A stretch of 64,000 bases of DNA from Arthrobacter sp. SLBN-112 (GTDB lineage: Bacteria; Actinomycetota; Actinomycetes; Actinomycetales; Micrococcaceae). The stretch covers positions 3,286,001-3,350,000 of the forward strand of contig NZ_JAUSXY010000001.1 in NCBI RefSeq assembly GCF_030944625.1, read 5' to 3'. Each line of letters starts with the position of its first letter. Within the stretch, counting starts at the first letter, position 1. Both the position numbers and the translations under genes were made by a program. The notes below the pieces were generated by a model that worked only from the letters and a program-made list of their open reading frames with translations, was not told the DNA's origin and made no database searches. Shown here piece by piece: positions 24,897 through 33,264 of this stretch.

Positions 24897-26690
24897 CTAG
24901 AATCCGCGCTGGGCGACGTACTCGTCGCGGGTCTCACCGTGGTAGGCAGGAACAGCGATGTCCCACCAACCGGTCGGGTGCATCTCACTCCAGGGCAGCT
25001 CGTGGGCGCTCATGGCTTCGATGACGACGGGGCCCTCGGTGGCGAAACCACGTTCTATCGCTTCCGCTAAGCGGGCGGGATCTTCGACCCGTTCGGCAGT
25101 GCATCCGAGGGAACGGGCAAATTCGGCGATGTTGGCAAAGTAGGGCTTCCCATCGGGAGTGCACCAGTTCGTGATGAGCCTCCGGTCGGCACCGAACAGG
25201 CTGATCTGGAGGTCCTTGATTGCCTCCCAGCCGCCGTTGTTCAAAACAACGACGACGAGAGGGGTTCCCAGCATCACAGCGGTTGAAAGCTCGGTTCCGG
25301 TCTGCAGGAAACTGCCGTCACCCACCATGGCGAGGACGGGGGTCCCCGGGGCGGCGATCTGGGCGCCGATGGCCGCCGGGAGACCGAAACCAATACCAGA
25401 CATACCGCCGGCAACGATGTTGGTCTTCGGCCCGTAGATCGGAAATTCATTGAAGGCTTGGTTGGCGGGGTTGCTTGAGTCCGTGACCAGGATGCCCTCG
25501 CGCGGGAGTGCTTTACGGATCTCAACCATGGCACGGGAGTTGGTCATAGGGAGGTAGTCAGTCTCCCGCATGGGTGCGAGGTGATTTTCCCAGCGCTGCT
25601 TGTAGTCCTGGAGTTCTTCAAAGTACTCCGTGCCGTGGTAATCACGGCCGTCGCCCAGTTGCTCACGCAGCAGGGCCAGAGAGCTCTTTGCGTCACCGAC
25701 GATGCCGACCTCGACAGGGTAGTTGCGTCCAATCTCAAAGCCATCGATGTCGATCTGGACGAGCTTGGTCTTGGCAGGGATGTTGAAGGTGATCCCCTCT
25801 TTGTAGGAAGAGGTGATGCGGTCGCTAAAGCGGCATCCGACGGCGAGGACGACGTCGGCCTGGGTGGTCATTCGGTTGCCCGGGATAGACCCCATGTCCC
25901 CGCAGGGCCACGCGTAGAGATCGTGGTCGGCGGGCAACGCGCCCTTACCCATGAAGGAGTGCGTCACAGGCGCGCCCAGCCGTTCGGCGACCGAGCGCAG
26001 TTCCTCACTCGCTTCGGCTGCAATGACGCCACCGCCGGCAAGAATGACGGGGCGCTTGGCCGACGCCAACAGGGCCGCTGCTTCAGCAATGGTCCTGGCA
26101 TCACCTGTAGGCCGAGTGCGGGGACGCCGGTGACCAGGAACGTGCACGTATGTGCCGAACTCGGCCTGCAGGTCCTGGGGGACATCAACCAGAACAGGTC
26201 CCTTTCGGCCCTCATTCATGGTGTTGAACGCCTGAGCCATGACCGTGGGGATCTGCTCGAGGCGGCTTGGCTGCCACCAGCGCTTGACGACAGGTTCGGC
26301 CATGCGAGGGAAGTTGTTGCCATGGGGTCGGTCGATTTCCTGGAGCACGCCGCGGTTTTCCATGTAGGTGTGGACGGCGCCGGTGATGAGGATGAACGGC
26401 TGGGAGTCGGCGAAGGCCGTTACCAGGCCGGTCAGCGTATTCGTGGCGCCGGGGCCGATAGAGGTGCACACGGCTGCAATTTTGCCCGAGGCCCTGTAGT
26501 AACCGTCGGCCATGTGCGCAGCACCCTGCTCGTGCATTGCAGGTATCACCTGGATTTCGTCTGAACGGTCGACGAAGGCGTCCAGAAGGGCGGTGTTGCC
26601 GTGGCCGGGCACCGCGAAGACTCGATCAACGCCTTCGCGGATAAGGCAGTCGACAATCATCTGTCCGCCGGTCAGCTGCTTCTCAGTCAT
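24897..26690 (-). CDS. Thiamine-diphosphate-dependent enzyme, acetolactate synthase-like
   Basis: A 597-residue three-domain ThDP enzyme. The activating glutamate lies in IPAMHEQGAAHMADGY (E54). The central domain includes LAVGCRFSDRI, and the ThDP-magnesium motif is MVGDGSFLQTG followed by NNGGWEAIKD. Overall it resembles the large subunit of acetohydroxyacid synthase, but its setting is a sugar-import operon with no small subunit, so it is likely to cleave or ligate a keto or dicarbonyl intermediate. It overlaps the GMC gene end by 8 bp. The specific reaction cannot be read from sequence. Confidence 0.85.
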   Translation of the reverse strand: MTEKQLTGGQMIVDCLIREGVDRVFAVPGHGNTALLDAFVDRSDEIQVIPAMHEQGAAHMADGYYRASGKIAAVCTSIGPGATNTLTGLVTAFADSQPFILITGAVHTYMENRGVLQEIDRPHGNNFPRMAEPVVKRWWQPSRLEQIPTVMAQAFNTMNEGRKGPVLVDVPQDLQAEFGTYVHVPGHRRPRTRPTGDARTIAEAAALLASAKRPVILAGGGVIAAEASEELRSVAERLGAPVTHSFMGKGALPADHDLYAWPCGDMGSIPGNRMTTQADVVLAVGCRFSDRITSSYKEGITFNIPAKTKLVQIDIDGFEIGRNYPVEVGIVGDAKSSLALLREQLGDGRDYHGTEYFEELQDYKQRWENHLAPMRETDYLPMTNSRAMVEIRKALPREGILVTDSSNPANQAFNEFPIYGPKTNIVAGGMSGIGFGLPAAIGAQIAAPGTPVLAMVGDGSFLQTGTELSTAVMLGTPLVVVVLNNGGWEAIKDLQISLFGADRRLITNWCTPDGKPYFANIAEFARSLGCTAERVEDPARLAEAIERGFATEGPVVIEAMSAHELPWSEMHPTGWWDIAVPAYHGETRDEYVAQRGF

Positions 26691-28299
26691 TGTGGTTGCT
26701 TCCTGTAAGTACGGGTGTTATCGGTAGAAATTGGTTCTGACGTACCGCGGCCCAGTGCTGGCTTGCCCCAGGCACGATGTGCTCAGCAACGCGGAAGGCG
26801 TTTGCTGCGATCGTCAGGGCCGGGTTCATCACGGGTAGCGATGGGAAGAAGGACGAGTCAACGACGAAGAGGTTGTCGACATCGTGGGTGCGGCAGGTCG
26901 AATCGAGCACCGAGGTCCGGGGGTCTTCCCCAGCCTTGATGGTTCCTGCCTGATGGGAGTTCACGGCGATCCCCGTGGTCTCGCTGAAGATCATCGGGTA
27001 GCCCATCTTGTGCAGAATCCGTTTAACCTCCTTTACGAGAAGCTGATGGGCACGGACGTTGTTCGGTGTCCAGTTGATCTGGATTCCCTTGTCGTCTCGG
27101 AGGGTTACACGGTTCTCAGGGTCCGGCAGGTCTTCAGTGAACAGCCACCAGTCGAGGCTGTGCCCGGCGGCGATGTCCAACGCCCATTTGGGGATGAGGG
27201 GTTTTTGCCCAACCAGCATGGCACCTTGGAGTTTGCCGATGAGCTGAACGTGGCCGAGAGGATAGGGAAAGTCTTGGGTGCCCTTAAGCAGGTAGTCATT
27301 GAAGTAGAGCGTTTTTTGGAACTCAACTTTGTTACGCTGCGGGTGGAATGCCACCATGATGCTGTTGTTGTGCACCATGTAGTTTCGCCCGACCATTCCC
27401 GAAGAATTGGCAAGCCCGTTGGGGTGTTTATCATTCGCCGACCTCAGCAGCAGGGCCGCTGAGTTCACCGCACCACACGAAACCACGACCTTGCCGGCTT
27501 CGATGACGATGCTCTTCCCGCCGACAGTGACCTGCACGCCGGTAGCCGTCTGCCCCGAACTCTCCGTCAAGACCTTCTCGGCGTAGGCCCCGGTGAGAAT
27601 CTCGACCGTGCCGCTTTCAAGAGCTGGCCGGACGCAAGCGATGTCGGCGTCCATTTTTGCAAGGACCCGGCAAGGGAATCCGTCGCAGGTGCGGCAACGA
27701 ATGCAGGTGCCGCCCTGCCTCAAGTCGATGCCCAGGGGAATATTGGACGGAGTCAGTCCCTGCCGGCGCAAGCCATCCGCAACTTTTTGAATTTCGGGTT
27801 CGTGCCCAATCGCGGGGTACGGGAACGGTTCATCCCTAGGCAAAGTGGGATCGTCAGTGTGATCACCGTGGACTCTGTAGACATGCTCCGCCCGTGAATA
27901 GTAAGGGGAAAGGTCGTTGTAGCCGAAAGGCCACTGAGGGGATATGCCTTCCTCGTGCTCGGAGGCGGCAAAGTCTTCACGGCGGAAACGGACCAACGAC
28001 GAACCGTAGAACTTGGTATTGCCTCCCACGTAGTAGTACGTCCCGGGACTGAAGGCCTCCCCAGACGAGGAGTACCACTTCTCAGCGTTCTTGTACCGGC
28101 CCTGCTCAAAGACGGCGTCCGGATTCCAGTTCTGCGGCTCCTGCGGTACGAATCCTCCGCGTTCGATAAGCAAAATGCTGGCCCCGCTGTCCTTCAATGC
28201 ATAGGCGAGGGTGCCTCCACCCATGCCACTGCCGACGATGACAACGTCATAGCTCGACTTCGTGGGAGCATGCGCCTGCAAAGGAGTCTGAACAGTCAT
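26683..28299 (-). CDS. GMC-family FAD oxidoreductase, pyranose/glycoside oxidase-like
   Basis: A 538-residue flavoprotein that probably oxidises a sugar or glycoside hydroxyl. The FAD motif VVIVGSGMGGGTLAYAL starts near residue 19 and the expected C-terminal active-site pair is H449 (VNSHQAGT) and N492 (PVMNPALTI). A cysteine cluster GTCIRCRTCDGFPC sits mid-protein. Relatives include bacterial pyranose 2-oxidases and C-glycoside 3-oxidases. It is the first gene of a leftward operon with the TPP enzyme, epimerase and sugar importer, with TetR-type palindromes just upstream. The substrate is unproven. Confidence 0.88.
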   Translation of the reverse strand: MTVQTPLQAHAPTKSSYDVVIVGSGMGGGTLAYALKDSGASILLIERGGFVPQEPQNWNPDAVFEQGRYKNAEKWYSSSGEAFSPGTYYYVGGNTKFYGSSLVRFRREDFAASEHEEGISPQWPFGYNDLSPYYSRAEHVYRVHGDHTDDPTLPRDEPFPYPAIGHEPEIQKVADGLRRQGLTPSNIPLGIDLRQGGTCIRCRTCDGFPCRVLAKMDADIACVRPALESGTVEILTGAYAEKVLTESSGQTATGVQVTVGGKSIVIEAGKVVVSCGAVNSAALLLRSANDKHPNGLANSSGMVGRNYMVHNNSIMVAFHPQRNKVEFQKTLYFNDYLLKGTQDFPYPLGHVQLIGKLQGAMLVGQKPLIPKWALDIAAGHSLDWWLFTEDLPDPENRVTLRDDKGIQINWTPNNVRAHQLLVKEVKRILHKMGYPMIFSETTGIAVNSHQAGTIKAGEDPRTSVLDSTCRTHDVDNLFVVDSSFFPSLPVMNPALTIAANAFRVAEHIVPGASQHWAAVRQNQFLPITPVLTGSNHND

Positions 28300-28517
28300 T
28301 ATCTTTTGAACCTCTCGATTTTCTAGCCGGTTGATGCGCGTATAAGCGGTATCTGCTCGATGCCTTCGTGCTGCTCATGCTGCCGCGAGCCCCATCACCT
28401 ATAAGCAAGAGTACAGGGAATATTCAATTACTCAAGCCTACCCTTGTGCTCGGACACTCAAAGAGTCCAACATAACCATCATTTGGTGATCACCATCACA
28501 TCCAATGTGGATCTAGT

Positions 28518-28560
28518 GTACGATCGTACTTATTAGTTGTCTAGTGTACGTACGTACGTA
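28518..28560. promoter_or_regulatory. Tandem GTAC palindromes, candidate TetR operators
   Basis: GTACGATCGTAC (28518-28529) and the run GTACGTACGTACGTA (28546-28560), each preceded by CTAGT. They lie between the divergent GMC operon and the TetR gene at 28629, 28 bp apart start to start. The first is identical to the site at 10017. Confidence 0.7.
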
Positions 28561-28628
28561 TCGTGGACTTGGCGAGAATTTAGTTCCGTATAGAAGCTGC
28601 AGGAGTTATGGACTAGAAGGGCCCTTCA

Positions 28629-29249
28629 ATGAGCGATGAAGAACATCTGGAACCGCCCACGCCCCTTATTCGCCACTCCGGCCCAAGAAAACGGAGGTTT
28701 GACCCGAGACGAAAAGACCGAATAGTAGACGCTGCCCTCGTTGTCCTCACAGCAAACGGCGTGGTAGGAACTACCCTGCGAGGCATCGCTGTTGAGGCCG
28801 ATGTCCCGTTGGGGTCCTTGACCTATCACTTCTCTGGAATGCAGGATTTGCTCAAGGCCGTGTTCAGGAAGTTTGTCGCGGTCAAGCTCGAACGCCTGGA
28901 GCGCCATCTCGCCAACTGCCGCAGTCGAGCCGAGGCGACCCGCCAAATAATGGCAATGATCAACGAAGACGCCTCCCGGCCGGAGGCCGGACTGGCCCTT
29001 TCAAGCGAGTTCCAGGCTATGGTTCTGCGTGACTCCGACTTCTTAGCATTGGCCAGCGAGTGGATTGAAGGTAGCTCCCGAATCCTTGAACCCCATTTTG
29101 GCCCGGAGGCGGCTCAACTTCTGGAATCACTGATGGTCGGCCTGGCATTCCGAAAATACACATCACCGGAAGATTGGCCGGAAGGCCTTCTGGGTATATG
29201 TACTCAGCTCGGAACCTTTGGTCCCGGAACGCCCACTCCATGGGCGTAA
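28629..29249 (+). CDS. TetR-family transcriptional regulator
   Basis: A 206-residue TetR protein. The DNA-binding domain follows a basic arm (RKRRFDPRRKDRIVDAALVV) and contains TTLRGIAVEADVPLGSLTYHFSGMQDLLKAVF. It is divergent from the GMC operon across an intergenic region with two GTAC-type palindromes, so autoregulation and control of that operon are likely. It resembles the TetR at 29403, with the shared PLGS-TYHF recognition helix, so the pair may be paralogues. Confidence 0.9.
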   Translation: MSDEEHLEPPTPLIRHSGPRKRRFDPRRKDRIVDAALVVLTANGVVGTTLRGIAVEADVPLGSLTYHFSGMQDLLKAVFRKFVAVKLERLERHLANCRSRAEATRQIMAMINEDASRPEAGLALSSEFQAMVLRDSDFLALASEWIEGSSRILEPHFGPEAAQLLESLMVGLAFRKYTSPEDWPEGLLGICTQLGTFGPGTPTPWA

Positions 29250-29402
29250 GGCGGCCGCCCAGACCTCACGCCCGCCGAGTAGTTACCTTCAATTACTCTC
29301 ACATCGGCAACGGGCAGACAGACTGCGCTCCGGCTAAGCAAACCCGTTCGTCTCAACCGGAAACCAAAGGGAGCCCACGGCCAAGGCCATCCAGCATCTG
29401 GC

Positions 29403-30014
29403 TTAGCGAGGATTCGCGCCGTCGGAGAAAAACAAGCCGAGTCCCTGAGGTTCCACGGCGAAATTCTCCGGTTCGACGCCGTCCAGCAGCTTGTCGACTG
29501 CGTCGGCGACCATCGTGCGGTCGTAGTCTTGGGGCTCGAAGGCTCGATGTATCGATAGCCCCTCGACGAGGGCATCGAGCTGCCGGGCCACCGTTGAATC
29601 GAAGTGCCGTTCAAAGGCCGTCCTGCTGCGCATCATCCAGTCATGCGTTAGATGCCGGAACTCCTGCTTGCGCGCTGCAAGAGTGTATAGCTCAAGCGTC
29701 AACACCAATGCGTCGCGGTCTCCATAGGTGTCCTGCACGATCATCTCTACCACGGCCTTCTTGACATCATCTGCGGACGAGGCCTCGTTCATTCTCCGCT
29801 CGAACCTGTCACTGATCCTGGTGGCGAACAGGGTCAGCGCTTCATGGAGAAGCTCGTCTATTCCGGCGAAATGGTAGGTCATGGAACCCAACGGCACGTT
29901 CGCCAAGGCAGCAATCTTCCGGTGCGATGTACCGGCGACCCCTTCGGCAGCTATCAATTCCAAAGTAGCTTCGAGGATGCGATTCCGGCGTTCCGGATCA
30001 AACCTTCGAGTCAT
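29403..30014 (-). CDS. TetR-family transcriptional regulator
   Basis: A 203-residue regulator starting at 30014 with GGAGG 9 bases upstream, inside the end of the acetyltransferase gene, so the two are coupled. The N-terminus RRFDPERRNRILEATLELIA and the recognition helix VPLGSMTYHFAGIDELLHEAL closely follow the TetR at 28629. It likely represses its own operon through the GTACAACTGTAC site at 30609. Confidence 0.88.
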   Translation of the reverse strand: MTRRFDPERRNRILEATLELIAAEGVAGTSHRKIAALANVPLGSMTYHFAGIDELLHEALTLFATRISDRFERRMNEASSADDVKKAVVEMIVQDTYGDRDALVLTLELYTLAARKQEFRHLTHDWMMRSRTAFERHFDSTVARQLDALVEGLSIHRAFEPQDYDRTMVADAVDKLLDGVEPENFAVEPQGLGLFFSDGANPR

Positions 30015-30606
30015 TGACCCATTCCTCCACAGATCGGACGGGTTTTGCCGGCACACCAAGAGCAACAACTCCTGCAGGAATGTCATGGGTGACCACCGAA
30101 CCGGCACCTACAACACTATCTTCTCCGATGGTGACCCCTGGGAGGACGATAACTCCGGCGCCCAACCACACATTGTCACCAATGACGATCGGTTTGGCCG
30201 CCTCAAGTTTGTCCCGCCGAGGTCCCGCAGCCACAGGGTGTGTAGGAGTCAGCAGTTGGACGTTAGGGCCAATCTGACAATCCTTCCCGATGCTGATGGA
30301 AGCTACATCCAGCGCCGTCAGGTTGTAGTTAATGAACGTGCCGTCACCTATCGAGATATTGGCTCCATAGTCGACATAGATAGGCGCGCGAACATGGACG
30401 TCCCCGCCCACGTGACCCAAAAGCTCCCTCATAACCGCTTGGGCCCCTTCTGCATCCTCGAGAAAAGCCGCTTGGAACTTCCCCGCCAAGCTGATGGCCC
30501 GCTGCTGTCGTTTGGAAATCTCAGGGTCATCAGACATGTACAGATCACCGGCAGCCATACGTTCGTAATTCGTTCTCGGATCGCCGGAGAAGTAGTCGTG
30601 GGCCAT
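29998..30606 (-). CDS. Maltose/galactoside O-acetyltransferase (hexapeptide repeat)
   Basis: A 202-residue acetyltransferase of the Maa/LacA family that transfers acetyl from acetyl-CoA to sugars. It starts MAHDYFSGDPRTNYERMAAGDLY at 30606, then has the left-handed beta-helix with the catalytic histidine in LLTPTHPVAAGPRRD and the closing GAGSVVTHDIPAGVVALGVPA. The ATG comes directly after the GTACAACTGTAC palindrome with no ribosome site between, which suggests a leaderless message. It is co-transcribed with the TetR gene downstream. Confidence 0.9.
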   Translation of the reverse strand: MAHDYFSGDPRTNYERMAAGDLYMSDDPEISKRQQRAISLAGKFQAAFLEDAEGAQAVMRELLGHVGGDVHVRAPIYVDYGANISIGDGTFINYNLTALDVASISIGKDCQIGPNVQLLTPTHPVAAGPRRDKLEAAKPIVIGDNVWLGAGVIVLPGVTIGEDSVVGAGSVVTHDIPAGVVALGVPAKPVRSVEEWVNDSKV

Positions 30607-30608
30607 GT

Positions 30609-30620
30609 GTACAACTGTAC
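30609..30620. promoter_or_regulatory. GTACAACTGTAC palindrome at the acetyltransferase start
   Basis: A GTACA/TGTAC inverted repeat two bases upstream of the start codon, similar to the sites at 28518 and 28546. It is a candidate operator for the TetR at 29403. Confidence 0.55.
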
Positions 30621-30873
30621 TAAAAGCCGTCTGGTTCGTCCTCGGCACGACCACGAATTCACGGGTGCGGAGGCGGCCAAAGGCTGCATCACCATGGCGA
30701 CAGCGCAACACATGCGGACTACCAGCAGTTCGGGCACTCCTAGACCGCCTCCCGTATCGCTGACCGGTTCGATGTGGGTGCCGCGTGTCCGCGCGCGGCA
30801 GGCCGTCGACTATGGACCCTGACGGGATCGGAAGCGCCTTACGCCCCGTACCAAGCACGGATGCAGGTCACTG

Positions 30874-31506
30874 TCACAAGAGCAGCGCCACGAGCTCTCC
30901 AAGTCGCCCGAACAGGTCGGGGAGGCCGCGCACACCGTTGCGTACGGACTCGTGCGAGAGCGCGAGGTCAGGGCCGGTGCTCGACTCGACACCGGCGAGG
31001 CACCGGAGGATGTTCCACCTCGTGTGCCCCAACCAGCCGCCGATCATAAAGACAAACCAGCCTGGACCTGGCGGCGGCAGCACTCCGCCTCCCGCGACAT
31101 AGCCGTCGAGAACGGAGCGGAAAATGGCGGGCTCGATGTCCTCCAAGCCGGGTCCCTTTGCCAGGCTCAGCGCGGTCGAGCCGAGTTCACTGGACAAATC
31201 GAGCATCCCCGAGAGCTCCCAGTCGAGCACCACCGGCCGCCCCTCTCGAGCGAGCAGATTCCACGGTTGGATGTCCCTGCGGGTCAGCACGACGGGGCCA
31301 CGCCGTTCGCAGGCTTCGACGAAGTGGGCAATCGCGAGGAACGTCTCGACTTGAGAGGCAAGCTCACCGGCCCACGGCTGTCCGGTTGCCGTCGCCCGCG
31401 CGGCGAGCTCGGACCAGTCTTGTGACGCCGGGTCCTCGATCGATACATTCGTCCACGGGACGTCGAGCGCATGGATGCGAGCGAGGGGGCGAGGCCCGTT
31501 CGACAT
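30874..31506 (-). pseudogene. APH-type phosphotransferase, N-terminally truncated
   Basis: A 210-residue piece of the aminoglycoside/choline phosphotransferase fold. The catalytic loop reads VVLTRRDIQPWNLLAREGRPVVLDWELSG, with RRD where most members have HGD or HRD, and the metal-binding DWE follows. It starts at LARIHALDVPW, which is normally about residue 100, so the entire N-lobe for ATP binding is missing; the DNA upstream does not supply it. It adjoins a decayed resolvase, consistent with a recombination endpoint. Confidence 0.65.
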
Positions 31507-31736
31507 CTTCGTATTGCTCGCGCCCGAGCTAAAACATTTCAGTCCGCCCCAGCAAGAGGAACTGGCAGGACCAACTGAGCCATGGCGTCTTGAAAAGCAA
31601 CAGTTTTTCGAGACAAGGACGTGGTGTCGATGAGGATCGAAGGAACCGGCGGCCTGCCGGTCCGCCGCGTGTCTTGAAAAGATGTATCACCGCGAATCGT
31701 CTCAGATGGGTGCTGACTGGGGGCTTCTGAGGCAAA

Positions 31737-32195
31737 ATGGGCCGATTGAGACAACTTGGGTATACGCGTGTGAGTAAGTCGGGTCAGGACGCGAAGCTGC
31801 AGCTCGACGCGCTTGTCGATGCCGGAGTGCAGAAGCGTGATGTTTTCGCTGACGTCACGTCCGGAACCAAGGCAGAACACGGTGAACCTGCTGCGGGAAC
31901 GCGGTGTGTACCTGAGATCCACTTCGGACGGTATTGACCCCACAACAGCGTCGGGCGAGCTGATGCTGAACATGCTTGCGACTTTGGCCGAGTACGAGCG
32001 GGAGCTGATCGTCGAACGCGTGAACGCGTGAACGCGGGCATTGCCGCGGCGCGGCAGGGCGGAACCCGGTTCGGCCAGCCACTCTCCGACCCGGTCGTGA
32101 TAGCCGACAAACTTCGGATCGTGACCGACGCGCGGGGCAAGGGGGACCTGCTCCGAAATCAACGAACATCCGACTGCATGTCTCAACTATGGATC
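31737..32195 (+). pseudogene. Serine resolvase remnant, frameshifted and internally deleted
   Basis: The first frame gives LGYTRVSKSGQDAKLQLDALV and continues to a SGTKA segment. A different frame continues NTVNLLRERGVYLRSTSDGID and ASGELMLNMLATLAEYERELIVERV, and a third gives NAGIAAARQGGTRFGQPL. These are consecutive parts of a resolvase/invertase, but the LDRLGRS block is missing and at least two frameshifts are needed. It cannot encode an active recombinase. Confidence 0.8.
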
Positions 32196-32333
32196 CTTTA
32201 TGGAGACAGTCGGTTTGTTGCGCCTATGGCTTGTGGTTCACGGCGCTCTGTGACGGCGTTTTGGCGGCGCTAAATGTCGCGCCTCCTGACGCTAGTAAGC
32301 AGAAGAGATCAGATCTAGGAGCAGACAGGGGCT

Positions 32334-33032
32334 CTAAGCGGTTCTTTCGAGGTCGGGTGATGATGCGTTCTCCCGCTCCTCCAACGCCCCAGTTACCGAT
32401 GCGGTGAGGCTGTTGGCGATGTGGGTGCGGGCCAGTTCTGCTGCGCCGGGTCCGTCTCCGGCGGTGACGAGTTCCAGGATCTGGTGGTGCTGGTTCAGGT
32501 CGATGGTGCGGGGCTCATCACCGGAAGGCAGTTCCAAGCCGATGCGCCGGTAGCGGTCCGACTTGTCCCACAGATCGTCCAGGAGCTTGATGAGGGTGGC
32601 GTTGTGCGAAGCGGTGTAAACGGCGCGGTGGAACTCACGGTGGGCGATGATGGCATCCTCGCCCCACACTTTAGTGACGGGCAACAGCTTCTCGGCGGCA
32701 GCGCGCATCATGGCAACATCGTCGTCGGTCCGGCGGTAGGCGGCCAGTTCGGTTGCTGACGGCTCCAAGGAGAGGCGGACTTCCAGGAGCTCGCGGGCTT
32801 CGGCGGCGCTCATGTCGGCCACCTTGGAGTCGCGGTGGGTGTCCATAGTGATCAGGCCCTCGCTTGAGAGCCGGCGGATCGCTTCACGCAGGGGGGTGAT
32901 GCTCATCTGCATGTTCTCGGCCAACTCGTACTGGGAAATGCGCGAGCCAGGGGCTAAGGCGCCGGAGAGGATCATCTGGCGCAATTCGCTGTACGCGAGG
33001 CTGCCCTTGCTCGAAAAGACGTTGGTACTCAT
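32334..33032 (-). CDS. GntR (FadR subfamily) transcriptional regulator
   Basis: A 232-residue regulator. The ATG at 33032 has GGAG 6 bases upstream; a TTG at 33044 is an alternative. The winged-helix part reads LRQMILSGALAPGSRISQYELAENMQMSITPLREAIRRLSSEGLI, and the all-helical FCD effector domain has the metal/ligand-type AHREFHRAVY and NQHHQILELVTAGD. It is divergent from the tartrate operon across 232 bp containing three TCTTATAAGA sites, so it very likely controls that operon and itself. Confidence 0.92.
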   Translation of the reverse strand: MSTNVFSSKGSLAYSELRQMILSGALAPGSRISQYELAENMQMSITPLREAIRRLSSEGLITMDTHRDSKVADMSAAEARELLEVRLSLEPSATELAAYRRTDDDVAMMRAAAEKLLPVTKVWGEDAIIAHREFHRAVYTASHNATLIKLLDDLWDKSDRYRRIGLELPSGDEPRTIDLNQHHQILELVTAGDGPGAAELARTHIANSLTASVTGALEERENASSPDLERTA

Positions 33033-33093
33033 CTGTCGCTCCAAATCTGCCGGGAGTCGCCCGTTCCCCTTAGTATAGCCCCGTCAGGAAACA

Positions 33094-33235
33094 TCTTATA
33101 AGAAATCTGCTCGCTGGGCTTGTGCTCCCGGTCACGGGCAAGCTAACCTCGATTCAACGTCTTATAAGATATTTGATACCAGCTGCTGCAGGTGATGAGA
33201 CCCTCGGGCAAGTTCCGAGCATCCATCTTATAAGA
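33094..33235. promoter_or_regulatory. Three TCTTATAAGA palindromes at exact 66-bp intervals
   Basis: Identical 10-bp palindromes start at 33094, 33160 and 33226, so the spacing is 66 bp twice. They fill the divergent region between the GntR gene and the tartrate operon and are candidate GntR operators. Confidence 0.75.
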
Positions 33236-33264
33236 AATAAGATCCGACCAAGAGAGATTCAAAG

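Noticed and set aside
24897-26690. ThDP enzyme as sulfoacetaldehyde acetyltransferase (Xsc)
   Set aside because: The Xsc N-terminal pattern is absent and the gene is in a sugar importer operon without phosphotransacetylase; acetolactate-synthase-like is the safer call.
31539-32186. Minus-strand open frame over the resolvase remnant
   Set aside because: The plus-strand frames contain unmistakable resolvase segments; the antisense frame resembles nothing.
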